From an uncultured Flavobacteriales bacterium (GTDB lineage: Bacteria; Bacteroidota; Bacteroidia; Flavobacteriales; BACL11), in contig CAJIYG010000002.1 in NCBI GenBank assembly GCA_905181585.1, positions 248,001-312,000 of the forward strand: a stretch of 64,000 nucleotides of DNA, read 5' to 3'. Both the position numbers and the translations under genes were made by a program. The notes under the pieces were generated by a model that saw nothing but the letters and a program-made list of their open reading frames with translations, ran no database searches and was not told the DNA's origin. This document shows, one piece after another, positions 10,517-19,514 of the stretch (its first letter is position 1; every line of letters begins with the position of its first letter).

Positions 10517-11845
10517 TTATTTACCAATAATATTTGATAAATTAAAATTAATTCTACTAAGGTAAATTAATAATAAAGTAAAAGGAATAAAGCATAAATT
10601 TGCCATCCACATACCTTCTATTGGAGTTAATGTTAAGTCTTTTGCTGATTTCTCACCAATCATGCTTAATACATGATATAATACAAATAAGAGTATTGAA
10701 ATTAATAAAGGAATGCCAAAACCACCCTTTTTTATAATAGAGCCTAAAGAAGAACCTATTAGAAACATTAAAAGACAAGCAAAAGCTAAAGATAGTTTTC
10801 TATGCCATTCAATATTGTGTTTTGATATTATTACATTTCTATATCTAATATCATCTTCATTTGAATTAGTAATAGATTTTAAAATTCTAATTTTATTAAT
10901 TGCTACTTCAAAAATTTTTAATTTTTTAATATCTACTAAATTGTCATAATAGCTAGTATCATTTACAAGTTTATGATTATATCTTTCAATAATATTTTGA
11001 TTAATTAGAGCTTCTTTATTTATTAATAAATTTTCTAGTGAATCTACTGCTTTAGAAATTTGTTCATTGTTTAACATTGCATAGTGCCCTTTATAAAGAA
11101 TCTCGCTATTATTAATTCCAAAATTTGATAAGTCAAATCTTATTAAATTTTTACTAAATGATGTTCTTCTATGCTCTTGATTTTTATTATTATTCTCAAT
11201 ATAAGATGTTCCATTAAATAATGTCAATTCTAAAAACTTTTCATCTTTTGTTATTTGCATTGAACCACTTTCAGAAACGATTACTTTATTATTACCATTA
11301 TTATTAGTGTGATCGTAAATTATGATGTCATTTAATATCTGACCATCATTACTTTTACTGTTAATTTTAATTGAAAAACCATCAATATCATTATAAAAAA
11401 TACCTTCTTTAATATTTAGTGCAGGTTTCTTTTTTCTTATATCATATAGTAAACTTCCTCCCTTAAGATTTGCTACAGGCATTACATAATTAGAAAATAA
11501 AAAAGAGGAAATACCGATTAGTATTACTAGAATAAATAAAGGTTTAAAAATTTTTGTATTAGAAATGCCAGATGCTTGAAAAGCTGTTAATTCAAAGTTT
11601 TCCCCCATTTTACCAATTGTCATAACTGATGCAAGAAGTACAGATATTGGAAGAGCTATTGGAACAAATCTAGCTAGAGCATAAAACATTAGTTTACAAA
11701 TATGTATAAAGTCTAAACCTTTTCCTACAAGATCATCAACATACTTCCATAAAAATTGCATTAATAAAACGAAAAGAACAATAAAAAATGAGATAATTAA
11801 AGGACCTATAAATGATTTAATAAGAAATGAATTTAATCTTTTCAA
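10517..11845 (-). CDS. LptF/LptG family lipopolysaccharide export permease
   Basis: A 442-residue inner-membrane protein of the YjgP/YjgQ family. These permeases form the membrane part of the LptB2FG transporter, which pulls lipopolysaccharide out of the inner membrane. The topology fits: one helix at about residues 12-34, two to three helices between 50 and 120, a large periplasmic beta-jellyroll-like part (about 125-340), then three helices at about 350-435. The N-terminal [15 protein letters not shown] is typical. Bacteroidota often have separate LptF and LptG genes and sequence alone does not decide which this is. Its start lies 10 bases after the START-like gene and its end lies 49 bases before the preferred ribBA start, so these are probably one operon. 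Confidence 0.9.
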   Translation of the reverse strand: MKRLNSFLIKSFIGPLIISFFIVLFVLLMQFLWKYVDDLVGKGLDFIHICKLMFYALARFVPIALPISVLLASVMTIGKMGENFELTAFQASGISNTKIFKPLFILVILIGISSFLFSNYVMPVANLKGGSLLYDIRKKKPALNIKEGIFYNDIDGFSIKINSKSNDGQILNDIIIYDHTNNNGNNKVIVSESGSMQITKDEKFLELTLFNGTSYIENNNKNQEHRRTSFSKNLIRFDLSNFGINNSEILYKGHYAMLNNEQISKAVDSLENLLINKEALINQNIIERYNHKLVNDTSYYDNLVDIKKLKIFEVAINKIRILKSITNSNEDDIRYRNVIISKHNIEWHRKLSLAFACLLMFLIGSSLGSIIKKGGFGIPLLISILLFVLYHVLSMIGEKSAKDLTLTPIEGMWMANLCFIPFTLLLIYLSRINFNLSNIIGK

Positions 11846-11855
11846 ATCAAATTAA

Positions 11856-12239
11856 TTAAGAACCTATTGCTCTTTTTAGGCTATTGACTTGCTCTTCCCA
11901 CAGAAGTAATTGTTCTTCTTTATCTTCTTCGCCTTCTGCAAAATCAGAAATAATTAAAGATACATCCGAAGTCATTTCATCTACTTGTATGAGAAATTCA
12001 AAATAAATTTCTTTAGGATTTTCTAACCAATGAAATCTTATAAAACTATTATTTTTCTTCTTTAAAATATTAGCTGATTGTTCTGTTTCATCCCAAATAA
12101 ATGTATATGTCTTATCTTTCATATTTACATTGTCTGCAAACCATTCTGACAAACCGCTTGGTGTACTTAATCTTTTATACAAAACACTAACAGAAGATTG
12201 TATTGGAAACTCTATAGAATATTTTAAATGCTCTGACAT
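11856..12239 (-). CDS. START-like domain protein (SRPBCC fold)
   Basis: A small protein of about 127 residues resembling the Bacteroidota START-like/AHSA1-type family. Typical features are the opening YSIEFPIQSSVSVLYKRLST, then SGLSEWFADNV, the FIWDETEQ strand, FIRFHWLEN, and an acidic stretch followed by a C-terminal helix WEEQVNSLKRAIGS. Such domains form a deep hydrophobic pocket; the ligand of this branch is unknown. The start was placed at the ATG at 12239 (MSEHLKYSIEF) rather than the in-frame codon 30 bases upstream, because family members begin this way and it leaves room for the promoter. It is the first gene of the lpt-ribBA-tsaD run and is divergent from the ICMT-like gene. Confidence 0.85.
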   Translation of the reverse strand: MSEHLKYSIEFPIQSSVSVLYKRLSTPSGLSEWFADNVNMKDKTYTFIWDETEQSANILKKKNNSFIRFHWLENPKEIYFEFLIQVDEMTSDVSLIISDFAEGEEDKEEQLLLWEEQVNSLKRAIGS

Positions 12240-12266
12240 AAGTTTATTATTATTGCAAATTAGATA

Positions 12267-12274
12267 CAAAGATA
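12267..12274 (-). promoter_or_regulatory. Putative -7 promoter element for the START-like/lpt/ribBA/tsaD genes
   Basis: On the minus strand this reads TATCTTTG, matching TAnnTTTG. It is 27 bases upstream of the ATG at 12239, in the 43-base gap between divergent genes. No convincing -33 element is seen. Confidence 0.4.
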
Positions 12275-12282
12275 ATATTTAT

Positions 12283-13029
12283 ATGTCATTGCAACAATCA
12301 TTTAATCGACAGGGTAGTTTTTTATTTAAATATAGAGGACAATTTCCTATTTTACTTTTCATTTTAGCCATTCCTTTTATATATTTAACTGATTCCCCTC
12401 AAAATTTAAATAATGATATTTTTAATTATTCAAATATTGTAATTTTATTATTTTTCATATTTGGTTTTTTTATTAGGTGTTATACAATTGGAACAACACC
12501 CTTAGGAACTAGTGGAAGAAATACAAAGTCTCAAATAGCTGAATCATTAAATACTTTAGGGATTTATTCTATCATACGTCATCCTTTATATTTAGGCAAT
12601 TATTTAATTTGGTTATCTATTTCTATTTATACATATAGCTATTTTTTTCCATTATTGATGTCATTATTATTTTGGCTTTATTACGAAAGAATAATGTTTG
12701 CAGAAGAAAGTTTTTTAGAAAAAAAATTTGGTGATAAATTTATTAATTGGTCTAATAAAGTTCCAGCATTTTTTCCAATAAATATTTTAATGCAAAAATC
12801 AGAAATAAAATTTTCTTTTAAATCAATATTAAGAAGAGAATATGCGAGTTATTTATCTGCTATTTCAGCTCTTTTATTTATTGATGTTCTAAGAGTAATA
12901 ATTTTTAGTGATTTAACTTTTCTTGATGATTATAAATTAATTTTCTTTACGATTTCAATTATAATAGTACTAATTCTTAGAACAATTAAACATCATACAA
13001 ATTACCTTTTTGAAGAGGGTAGGTCATAA
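12283..13029 (+). CDS. Isoprenylcysteine carboxyl methyltransferase-like membrane protein
   Basis: A 248-residue polytopic membrane protein. The motif IIRHPLYLGNYLIW (about residues 97-110) and the later E-x2-F-L-E-KKFGDKFINW segment are hallmarks of the ICMT/PEMT/NnrU-like membrane methyltransferases, in which the RHP and the later glutamate-rich part bind S-adenosylmethionine. Hydrophobic helices are seen at about residues 20-38, 48-66, 105-135, 185-205 and 215-235. The substrate is unknown; bacteria lack the protein prenylation this family was named for. The start is the ATG at 12283 (MSLQQSFNRQG); reading further upstream would run through the 5' end of the divergent START-like gene. It ends 54 bases before the tRNA-Met gene. 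Confidence 0.8.
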   Translation: MSLQQSFNRQGSFLFKYRGQFPILLFILAIPFIYLTDSPQNLNNDIFNYSNIVILLFFIFGFFIRCYTIGTTPLGTSGRNTKSQIAESLNTLGIYSIIRHPLYLGNYLIWLSISIYTYSYFFPLLMSLLFWLYYERIMFAEESFLEKKFGDKFINWSNKVPAFFPINILMQKSEIKFSFKSILRREYASYLSAISALLFIDVLRVIIFSDLTFLDDYKLIFFTISIIIVLILRTIKHHTNYLFEEGRS

Positions 13030-13064
13030 TTATAAATATTCTTTAATTAAATTAGTTAAAGTAT

Positions 13065-13072
13065 TATATTTG
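13065..13072 (+). promoter_or_regulatory. Putative -7 promoter element of tRNA-Met
   Basis: TATATTTG matches the Bacteroidota -7 consensus and ends 11 bases before the mature tRNA 5' end, a natural distance for a tRNA promoter. Confidence 0.55.
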
Positions 13073-13083
13073 CGTGCATTTTT

Positions 13084-13157
13084 GGCGTGGTAGCTCAGTT
13101 GGTTAGAGCGCAGGATTCATAACCCTGAGGTCGGGAGTTCAAATCTCCCTCACGCTA
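13084..13157 (+). tRNA. tRNA-Met (CAT), probably elongator
   Basis: A 74-base cloverleaf. The acceptor arms GGCGTGG and TCACGCT pair with two G-T pairs, and the discriminator base is A at 13157. The D arm is GCTCAGTTGGTTAGAGC, the anticodon loop TTCATAA carries CAT, and the T arm is GGGAGTTCAAATCTCCC. The paired first base and the absence of the three G-C pairs of initiator tRNA in the anticodon stem argue for elongator methionine tRNA; CAT can also be modified to read isoleucine AUA codons, which I cannot exclude. CCA is not encoded. Confidence 0.93.
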
Positions 13158-13161
13158 CTTT

Positions 13162-13191
13162 AAAACAGGATATTATATTCCTGTTTTTTTT
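13162..13191 (+). terminator. Rho-independent terminator after tRNA-Met
   Basis: A perfect 9-base hairpin (AAAACAGGA and TCCTGTTTT, loop of 8) runs directly into a run of eight T residues. It starts 5 bases after the tRNA. Confidence 0.85.
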
Positions 13192-13212
13192 ATTTGTAAA
13201 ATTAATTTCTTG

Positions 13213-13220
13213 TAATTTTG
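13213..13220 (+). promoter_or_regulatory. Putative -7 promoter element of gcvT-comB
   Basis: TAATTTTG matches TAnnTTTG, 21 bases before the gcvT ATG. A TTG at 13194-13196, 16 bases upstream, could serve as the -33 element, though the spacing is a little short. Confidence 0.45.
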
Positions 13221-13241
13221 TTTAAAATTTAAATATAATTT

Positions 13242-14318
13242 ATGAAAAATCTAGCATTATCTAAAACACATGAAGCTTTAGGAGGCAAAATGGTCGATTA
13301 TGCAGGCTTTTATATGCCAGTTCAATATGAAGGAGTGAAAGTCGAACATAAAGCGGTTAGAGAAGCTGTAGGAGTTTTTGATGTTTCTCATATGGGTGAA
13401 ATTTTTATTAGTGGTAAGGAAGCCTCAATTTTCTTACAATACATAACTTCAAATGATGTAAAAAAACTAACTCCTGGAAGTATTCAATATTCCTGCTTAC
13501 CTAATCTTGAAAATGGTATTGTTGATGATATTTTAGTTTATATGCTAGCTGAAGAATTGTACCTACTAGTAGTAAATGCTTCAAATTTAGATAAAGATTA
13601 TAAGTGGCTAAGTGATAATAATTCATTTGATTGTCTTATTGAGAATAAATCATCTGAATATTCTCTACTAGCAGTTCAAGGTCCAGATACTATTGAATTA
13701 CTAAGTAAACTTACAAATGAAAATTTAGAAGAAATTAAATATTATAATTTCATTAAAGGAAATTTATCTGAAATAGATGATGTAATTATTTCTAGAACTG
13801 GATACACAGGGGAATTTGGTTTTGAATTATATGTAAAAAATAATGATGCAATTAAATTATGGAATAGTTTATTTTCTACATCTGTAACTATTAAACCAAT
13901 AGGCTTAGCAGCAAGAGATACTTTAAGATTAGAAAAAGGTTTTTGTTTATACGGTAATGATATAAACGATAAGACTTCCCCATTAGAAGCTAATTTAGGT
14001 TGGATAACTAAATTAAATACAAACTTTATAAATTCTGATAACCTACAAAAACAAAAAGTTGAAGGTTTAAATAAATTACTTGTAGGTTTTGAAGTTCTTG
14101 ACAAAGGAGTTGCTAGAAATGGTTATAATATTCTTGATTTAAATAATAATCATATTGGCAATGTTACATCAGGAACTATGTCTCCAACATTAAATAAAGC
14201 AATTGGAATGGCTTATATAAATATAGCATTTTTAAATAGTGGTAAAAGAGATTTTTTAGTCCAAGTCAGAAATAAGAAAATTTTAGCTCGTTTAATTTCA
14301 TTACCTTTTGTAAAATAA
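13242..14318 (+). CDS. gcvT: Glycine cleavage system T protein (aminomethyltransferase)
   Basis: GcvT takes the aminomethyl group from the lipoylated H protein, releases ammonia and forms 5,10-methylene-tetrahydrofolate. The protein is 358 residues, normal for the family. It starts with LSKTHEALGGKMVDYAGFYMPVQY and has the conserved VFDVSHMGEI, the folate-binding region with the aspartate in YSCLPNLENGIVDDILVY, SRTGYTGEFGFELY, and the C-terminal NVTSGTMSPTLNKAIGMAYI barrel domain. The other cleavage-system genes (gcvH, gcvP) are not in the window, as is common in Bacteroidota where they are scattered. comB follows 7 bases later, probably in the same transcript. Confidence 0.97.
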   Translation: MKNLALSKTHEALGGKMVDYAGFYMPVQYEGVKVEHKAVREAVGVFDVSHMGEIFISGKEASIFLQYITSNDVKKLTPGSIQYSCLPNLENGIVDDILVYMLAEELYLLVVNASNLDKDYKWLSDNNSFDCLIENKSSEYSLLAVQGPDTIELLSKLTNENLEEIKYYNFIKGNLSEIDDVIISRTGYTGEFGFELYVKNNDAIKLWNSLFSTSVTIKPIGLAARDTLRLEKGFCLYGNDINDKTSPLEANLGWITKLNTNFINSDNLQKQKVEGLNKLLVGFEVLDKGVARNGYNILDLNNNHIGNVTSGTMSPTLNKAIGMAYINIAFLNSGKRDFLVQVRNKKILARLISLPFVK

Positions 14319-14325
14319 AATTTTG

Positions 14326-15051
14326 ATGCGATCAATTAATATTTCTTTAACTCCAGAAAATTTTTCAGCTTTTTCCCATATCAAAGATCCAATTGTAGTA
14401 GTTGTTGATATATTAAGAGCTACTTCAGTAATATCTACAGCATTTCATTATGGAATTAAAGAAGTTATTCCAGTTAAATCTGTTGAACAAGCAAAAAATT
14501 ATTTAAAAACTAATAATTATATTGTAGCTGCAGAAAGAAATGCTTTACCTTTAAAAGGGTTTGACTATGGTAACTCACCATTTCAATATATGAACAAAAA
14601 AATATTAAACAAAACTCTAGTTTTAACTACAACAAATGGTACTAAAGCAATTAATATTGCATCGAAAAATCAAGTTATTACTGCTTCTTACATAAATTTT
14701 AATAGTATTTGTAGATATCTTATTCAGTCAAATAAGAACATAATTATTTTATGCTCAGGATGGAAAGGTGTCTTTAATTTAGAGGATTCTATTTTTGCAG
14801 GCTATTTAACAAATGAAATTTTAAAAAACAAAAATTATATTTCTAATTGTGACTCAGTTAAAGCATCAATAATACTATATAACAGTTCAAAAAATAATTT
14901 ATTTGAATTTTTATCAGATTCCGCTCATAGAAACAGACTTAAACATTTAAATATGGAGAAGGATACGAAGTTCTGTTTATGTCCAAACTTTAAATCAGAT
15001 ATAATACCATTTTTAGATAATGGAAAACTTAAACCGTTAGTATTAGAATAA
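14326..15051 (+). CDS. comB: 2-phosphosulfolactate phosphatase family protein (ComB)
   Basis: A 241-residue protein of the ComB family, first known from coenzyme M synthesis, where it removes phosphate from 2-phosphosulfolactate. Recognisable parts are VVVDILRATSVISTAFHYG near the N-terminus, AAERNALPLKGFDYGNSPFQ, LTTTNGTKAI and ILCSGWKGVFNLEDSIFAG. Bacteroidota do not make coenzyme M, so the real role here is open; sulfolactate metabolism is one option. I start at the ATG at 14326; a TTG directly before it is in frame but unlikely. The gene overlaps the convergent outer-membrane barrel gene by 9 bases. Confidence 0.88.
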   Translation: MRSINISLTPENFSAFSHIKDPIVVVVDILRATSVISTAFHYGIKEVIPVKSVEQAKNYLKTNNYIVAAERNALPLKGFDYGNSPFQYMNKKILNKTLVLTTTNGTKAINIASKNQVITASYINFNSICRYLIQSNKNIIILCSGWKGVFNLEDSIFAGYLTNEILKNKNYISNCDSVKASIILYNSSKNNLFEFLSDSAHRNRLKHLNMEKDTKFCLCPNFKSDIIPFLDNGKLKPLVLE

Positions 15052-15699
15052 ATATACTAAAGAAAGGTTAGCCCCATATTTCTTATACTCAGAAGAATCT
15101 TTGTTTTCAACGCTCATAAACCCATTATAAACCTTTAAATTAATCTTAGTTTTCTCGGAAACGAGAAATGAACAACCAACATTTATTCCTAAATCAAAAT
15201 CATTTAAAGTTGTTAAAGTATTTTCTTCATTTGTTACTGCTGGAATTATATTTGATGAATTTGTTACATTAATAGTTTCTTTTCCATTTAAAGGATATTG
15301 AAATGATGGACCAAAATTTAAAAAGAAATTATCTGATGCTTGAAATGAAATATCTGGATTAAGTACAACATATGTTAAATCTAGGTCTCTTTTGGATGTG
15401 AAAGAAATTCTTTCACCATTTAGATCAAGTTTAGTATCAATGGATAAATTAGTTTTAATATTAGAATATAAAATTTCTGTGTTAATTGTCCATTTTTTCT
15501 TTAATGGAAATTGAATAATTATTCCGGCATTAATTCCTAATGGACTAACTGTTTCTGGTAATGCAAACCCATCAATTGGTGTAAATATAAAATCATTAAT
15601 AGTAACACCTGAAACAATACCAAATTTAATTGGAGTAAGATTTTGAGCTGTTAATTGAATTGAAGCAACAACTATTAAAAAGAGAATTATTTTTTTCAT
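15043..15699 (-). CDS. Outer-membrane beta-barrel protein (PorT-like)
   Basis: A 218-residue exported protein. A signal peptide (MKKIILFLIVVASIQLTAQ) is followed by alternating amphipathic strands typical of the outer membrane protein beta-barrel domain used by PorT-like proteins in Bacteroidota: FGIVSGVTIND, LGINAGIIIQFPLKKKWTINTEILY, DLTYVVLNPDISFQ, NFFLNFGPSFQYPL. It ends NLSLVYLF, with the terminal phenylalanine favoured by barrel assembly. A role as a type IX secretion accessory is possible but not shown, since this barrel fold is widespread. It follows dnaN by only 2 bases and converges on comB. Confidence 0.75.
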   Translation of the reverse strand: MKKIILFLIVVASIQLTAQNLTPIKFGIVSGVTINDFIFTPIDGFALPETVSPLGINAGIIIQFPLKKKWTINTEILYSNIKTNLSIDTKLDLNGERISFTSKRDLDLTYVVLNPDISFQASDNFFLNFGPSFQYPLNGKETINVTNSSNIIPAVTNEENTLTTLNDFDLGINVGCSFLVSEKTKINLKVYNGFMSVENKDSSEYKKYGANLSLVYLF

Positions 15700-15701
15700 A
15701 T

Positions 15702-16820
15702 TTATGAGTTTAGCATGACTGGCATTACAAGCATTAGAGTTTCTTCATCATCATTTTGCCCATCTAGTGGTAAGATTATTCCAGCTCTATTTGGAGCGCT
15801 CATTTCAATACAAATTTGTTTAGCACCAATATTGTTTAACATATCAATAATAAACCTTGAATTAAAACCTATTTCCATATCTTCCCCTTCATATTGGCAT
15901 GATAACCTTTCTTCAGCTTTATTTGCAAAGTCTAAATCTTCTGAAGTAATTTGTAGCTCACTGCCAGCAACTTTAAACCTAATCTGATGAGTAGTCTTAT
16001 TGGCAAAAATTGATACTCTTTTAATTGAATTAAGTAACTCTTGTTTGTCAATAATTAATTTATTTGGATTTTCCTTTGGAATAACTGCATCATAATTAGG
16101 ATACTTTCCATCTATAAGTCTACAAATTAGAGTTGTATTGTTAAACTTAAAAAGAACATTCATTTCATTATATTGAAATAATACTGTTCCACCATCAGAA
16201 ATATTGTTTTTTAGCAATGACAGTGGTTTCTTTGGAAGAATAAAGGAAGATGTTTTCTCTGAGTTAATATTTTTTCTAATGTGTTTTACTAATTTATGAG
16301 CATCTGTAGCAACAAAAGTTGCATTTTCAGAAGACAATTCACAGAAAACTCCAGACATTACAGGACGAAGTTCATCATTTCCAGTTGCGAAAAGAGTCTT
16401 ATTTATTGCGTTTGCAAGAACATCAGAGTCTATTTCTAAATTTACTGAAGAATCAACAGAAGGAATTTTTGGAAATTCACTAGCATTTTGTCCAACAAGT
16501 TTATAATTACCATTATCAGAACTAATTTCAATGCTTTTAGTTTCATCATCAATAATAAAGGTCAAAGGTTGATTTGAAAAAGTTTTTAATGTATCAAGAA
16601 GAATTTTAGATGGAATTGTAATTTTACCATTTGTAGAAGATTCTGTTGTGATCTCTGACATCATTGTAGTTTCTAAATCACAAGCAACTATTACAATCTT
16701 TCCGTCAGTTATTTCGAATAAAAAATTATCAAGTATAGGAAGAGTATTGTTTGAACTAATTACTCCACTTAATTTCTGTAATTCTTTTAAAAGGGCTGAG
16801 CTATTAACTATAAATTTCAT
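15702..16820 (-). CDS. dnaN: DNA polymerase III beta subunit (sliding clamp)
   Basis: DnaN forms the ring that tethers DNA polymerase to DNA. The 372-residue length and three similar domains fit. Typical landmarks are MKFIVNSSALLKELQKLSGVISSNNTLPIL, VATDAHKLV at the end of domain two, LICRLIDGKYPNYDAVIP in domain three, and a C-terminal LMLVMPVML that matches the usual ending leading into M-P-x-R/L-type tails. In this phylum dnaN often sits beside the gldFG genes, as it does here, not beside dnaA. A -7 element lies 28 bases upstream, suggesting its own promoter. Confidence 0.97.
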   Translation of the reverse strand: MKFIVNSSALLKELQKLSGVISSNNTLPILDNFLFEITDGKIVIVACDLETTMMSEITTESSTNGKITIPSKILLDTLKTFSNQPLTFIIDDETKSIEISSDNGNYKLVGQNASEFPKIPSVDSSVNLEIDSDVLANAINKTLFATGNDELRPVMSGVFCELSSENATFVATDAHKLVKHIRKNINSEKTSSFILPKKPLSLLKNNISDGGTVLFQYNEMNVLFKFNNTTLICRLIDGKYPNYDAVIPKENPNKLIIDKQELLNSIKRVSIFANKTTHQIRFKVAGSELQITSEDLDFANKAEERLSCQYEGEDMEIGFNSRFIIDMLNNIGAKQICIEMSAPNRAGIILPLDGQNDDEETLMLVMPVMLNS

Positions 16821-16848
16821 GTTAAATTATTAGATTAATTCATATTTT

Positions 16849-16856
16849 CAAATATA
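16849..16856 (-). promoter_or_regulatory. Putative -7 promoter element of dnaN
   Basis: Minus strand TATATTTG, a match to TAnnTTTG, 28 bases upstream of the dnaN ATG and within the 65-base gap after the DUF4340 gene. Confidence 0.45.
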
Positions 16857-16885
16857 TATTTTTCAAATGACAGGATAAAATTTTA

Positions 16886-17818
16886 TTACTTTAAATCATC
16901 AATAGATATAAACAGTTTGTTAAAAACATATTTTTGAATTAATAACACTTCGCCATCATTAATTTGAGCATAATATCTCTCAACATTTGGCGCAGAATTA
17001 TTAGCATTTTTCTTATTGAATGAAAATATTTTTAGATTAAATATTTTTTTTTCAGTTTTAATATCAATATTATATAAAGCATCGTTTTTATCAATGATAA
17101 CATCCTTGTAAGATTCACATTTTAAACTTTTAAAACAATTTATATAATTTAATGTTTTAATAGCATTAGATTTAAAAACACTTTTGTTAATATCATATAA
17201 TTTATATTCTTTAGGCTTTAGAATGAAGGATTTATTACTCTCTTGTATATTATTAAAATTGATTTCTATAATTTCTTCTGAGGGAACATCCAAAACAGTG
17301 TTGTCTCGCCAAGAAGTGATATTTAAGGTGCTTCCTTCTATTCCGTACCTTGGTGACAAAAAACCATTAAATCCTGGTATATGCATTATAAATGGGTTCT
17401 CAGCATCTTTCATTATCATATAAGTTCCCAAATGATTCATTGTTGAATGTCCTATAGTATAAGATTTTAATAATTTATTACTATAAATATCAATTTTAAC
17501 TCCAATAGTAGCAAGATTTTTAATAACGTTGTTGTATGCGTTATTAGAAACTGGTTGTTGAATCTCAATAGAACTTATTGTTGAAAGGAGTGTTTTAATA
17601 GCATCATCTCTAACTTTATAAGTATCGTTAATAAACCAATTTTTATCAATTTTTTCTAATTTAATTTGGTTGCCTTTCATATCACTTAAAAAAACTTTTT
17701 CAATTATTGCTTCTCTAGAAATTTTAAATGAAACTTCATATTTCTTATCATAATTTGTTTTGAATAAAAACAAAATAGAAATTAAGATTAAAAAAAACGA
17801 TATTAACTTTTTATACAT
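16886..17818 (-). CDS. DUF4340-type protein encoded behind gldG
   Basis: A 310-residue protein with one N-terminal membrane helix (about residues 5-21) and a mainly extracytoplasmic body. The body resembles the DUF4340 family: VFLSDMKGNQIKLEKIDKNWFIN, then a region asking about values such as YTIGHSTMNHLGTYMI, and SPRYGIEGSTLNITSWRDNTVLD. DUF4340 proteins commonly follow gldG in Bacteroidota and related ABC export operons elsewhere, so a helper role for the GldFG transporter is likely but unproven. Its start overlaps gldG by 8 bases. Confidence 0.75.
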   Translation of the reverse strand: MYKKLISFFLILISILFLFKTNYDKKYEVSFKISREAIIEKVFLSDMKGNQIKLEKIDKNWFINDTYKVRDDAIKTLLSTISSIEIQQPVSNNAYNNVIKNLATIGVKIDIYSNKLLKSYTIGHSTMNHLGTYMIMKDAENPFIMHIPGFNGFLSPRYGIEGSTLNITSWRDNTVLDVPSEEIIEINFNNIQESNKSFILKPKEYKLYDINKSVFKSNAIKTLNYINCFKSLKCESYKDVIIDKNDALYNIDIKTEKKIFNLKIFSFNKKNANNSAPNVERYYAQINDGEVLLIQKYVFNKLFISIDDLK

Positions 17819-19514
17819 ATGTCTTTGTTATAAATTTATTATAAAATAAAATAAAAATCAAAACACTTATTAAAGGCATAATAAGATTAATAATTATAAT
17901 TAAATTCTGCCACTTATTAATTTTAATATTATCAAGTAATCTTAATTTTAAATCTTTTGATTTAATATTCATTATTTCTTCATTTCCACATAAATATTGA
18001 AGACAATTTATAATAAACTTTTTATTGCCTTCAAAGGTGAAATTGATAAAATTGTCATACCCTAATGGAAAAATATTTTGTTTACTTACTTTGTTAGCAA
18101 TTAGATCTCCGTCAGAAATAAAAATCATTTTATTTATTTTGCTTTTATTTATTATTTTAATACTTGAATTTTTTGGAGCTATTCTATTTTTAAATACTGA
18201 TTCAAACTCTCCTTCGCAAAGAACTGAAATAGGTAAGTTACTTAAATTATAAGTTTCAATAGGCGGAGGATTCTCAATAATTGACAAACTAACTTTGCTT
18301 GGTGACCTTAGAATTCTTGAGTTTTCAGAACTTGAAAGAAGTATTGTTTTTTTTATATCATTAGAAATTGTATCTATTGAACTGACAAAATCACATTTAA
18401 CAGCATCTAAATTTTTTGTTAATGGGTTATCATTAGAAGAAAATAATAATGGAAAATATGGCCATTTAAAAAACTCTTGAACAGGAGTGTTATTGCTATA
18501 TCCAGTAACTATAGGGATCTCTGTTGAACGTTGATCTTCTATTAAATCAGAGTTAATTCTAATTCCGTATTTAAAAAACTGATCATCTAAATTAAGATTG
18601 TTTTTTCTTGCAACAAAGAATTCATTATTATCACGAATCATACTAATATCTGCAACAACTCCATCAATTAACCATAAAATTTTACCTCCCTGCATTATGT
18701 ATTGATCTAAGATAAATTTATCAATATTATTAAAAGGAATCGTAGGCTTTGCAATGATTAATCCATCATAAAAATTTATTTTATTAAGTTGATTATTTAA
18801 ATCAAAATTTTTATTTGAATCGAGTTCAAAATTTTTAATATTGAAGGTATCAACATTAAAGTAAAATGATAAATTATTATTGTCTTGATTAATTGATTTA
18901 ATAATATCTTTAGTTTGTAAATTAGATAACTCTCCATGACCCTTTAAGAAAGCAATATTTGGTTTGTTTTTCTGAAGAATTCTATATAGAGATGAAATAA
19001 AGTTATACTCTAAATTTTCGATAGAATTATTAATATTTATCTGAGGGGAAACACCAATTCTATTCTCTAAAAAATTAATAGCAGTTCTTCTTTCTTTATA
19101 ATAAATTATAGCTCCAGGAAATATAATTTTATTAGATGTTTCAGATTGCTTTTTTATTTTTAAATCAGTTGGATATAGTCCTTGCTCTTGTAACTGTTGA
19201 TAAATATTTTGTTGTTCGTTGTTATATAAATCTGGATTAATAAATTCAAAAGTTATATTATTATTTCTTTTATTAAAAGATTTTAAAAGATTTTCAGTAG
19301 AATATGATAATAAATTAAAACCTGCGGGTAATGATCCTTTTAAATATACTTTAATTAATAGTTTATCATCAATACTGTCTAAAATAGCCTTAGATTTTTT
19401 TGAAATAGTATGTTTTTTATCATCAGTTAAATCTATTTTAAAATCTATTTGACTTGCTAATAAATTAATTAATAATAATATTAAGATAATTATATGTTTC
19501 TTAAGTAAAATCAT
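17811..19514 (-). CDS. gldG: Gliding motility ABC transporter auxiliary protein GldG
   Basis: GldG is the membrane-anchored partner of the GldA-GldF ABC transporter required for gliding in flavobacteria. The protein is 567 residues with an N-terminal helix (about residues 7-22), an early DLTDDKKHTISKKSKAILDSIDDKLLIKVYL segment split by family-specific sequence, the region PNIAFLKGHGE, the GGKILWLIDGV motif, and a C-terminal helix (about 542-560). These match the GldG/DUF4350-type family. Its start overlaps gldF by 4 bases and its end overlaps the DUF4340 gene by 8 bases, so the three are translationally coupled. The ATPase gldA is not in this window. Confidence 0.9.
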   Translation of the reverse strand: MILLKKHIIILILLLINLLASQIDFKIDLTDDKKHTISKKSKAILDSIDDKLLIKVYLKGSLPAGFNLLSYSTENLLKSFNKRNNNITFEFINPDLYNNEQQNIYQQLQEQGLYPTDLKIKKQSETSNKIIFPGAIIYYKERRTAINFLENRIGVSPQININNSIENLEYNFISSLYRILQKNKPNIAFLKGHGELSNLQTKDIIKSINQDNNNLSFYFNVDTFNIKNFELDSNKNFDLNNQLNKINFYDGLIIAKPTIPFNNIDKFILDQYIMQGGKILWLIDGVVADISMIRDNNEFFVARKNNLNLDDQFFKYGIRINSDLIEDQRSTEIPIVTGYSNNTPVQEFFKWPYFPLLFSSNDNPLTKNLDAVKCDFVSSIDTISNDIKKTILLSSSENSRILRSPSKVSLSIIENPPPIETYNLSNLPISVLCEGEFESVFKNRIAPKNSSIKIINKSKINKMIFISDGDLIANKVSKQNIFPLGYDNFINFTFEGNKKFIINCLQYLCGNEEIMNIKSKDLKLRLLDNIKINKWQNLIIIINLIMPLISVLIFILFYNKFITKTYV

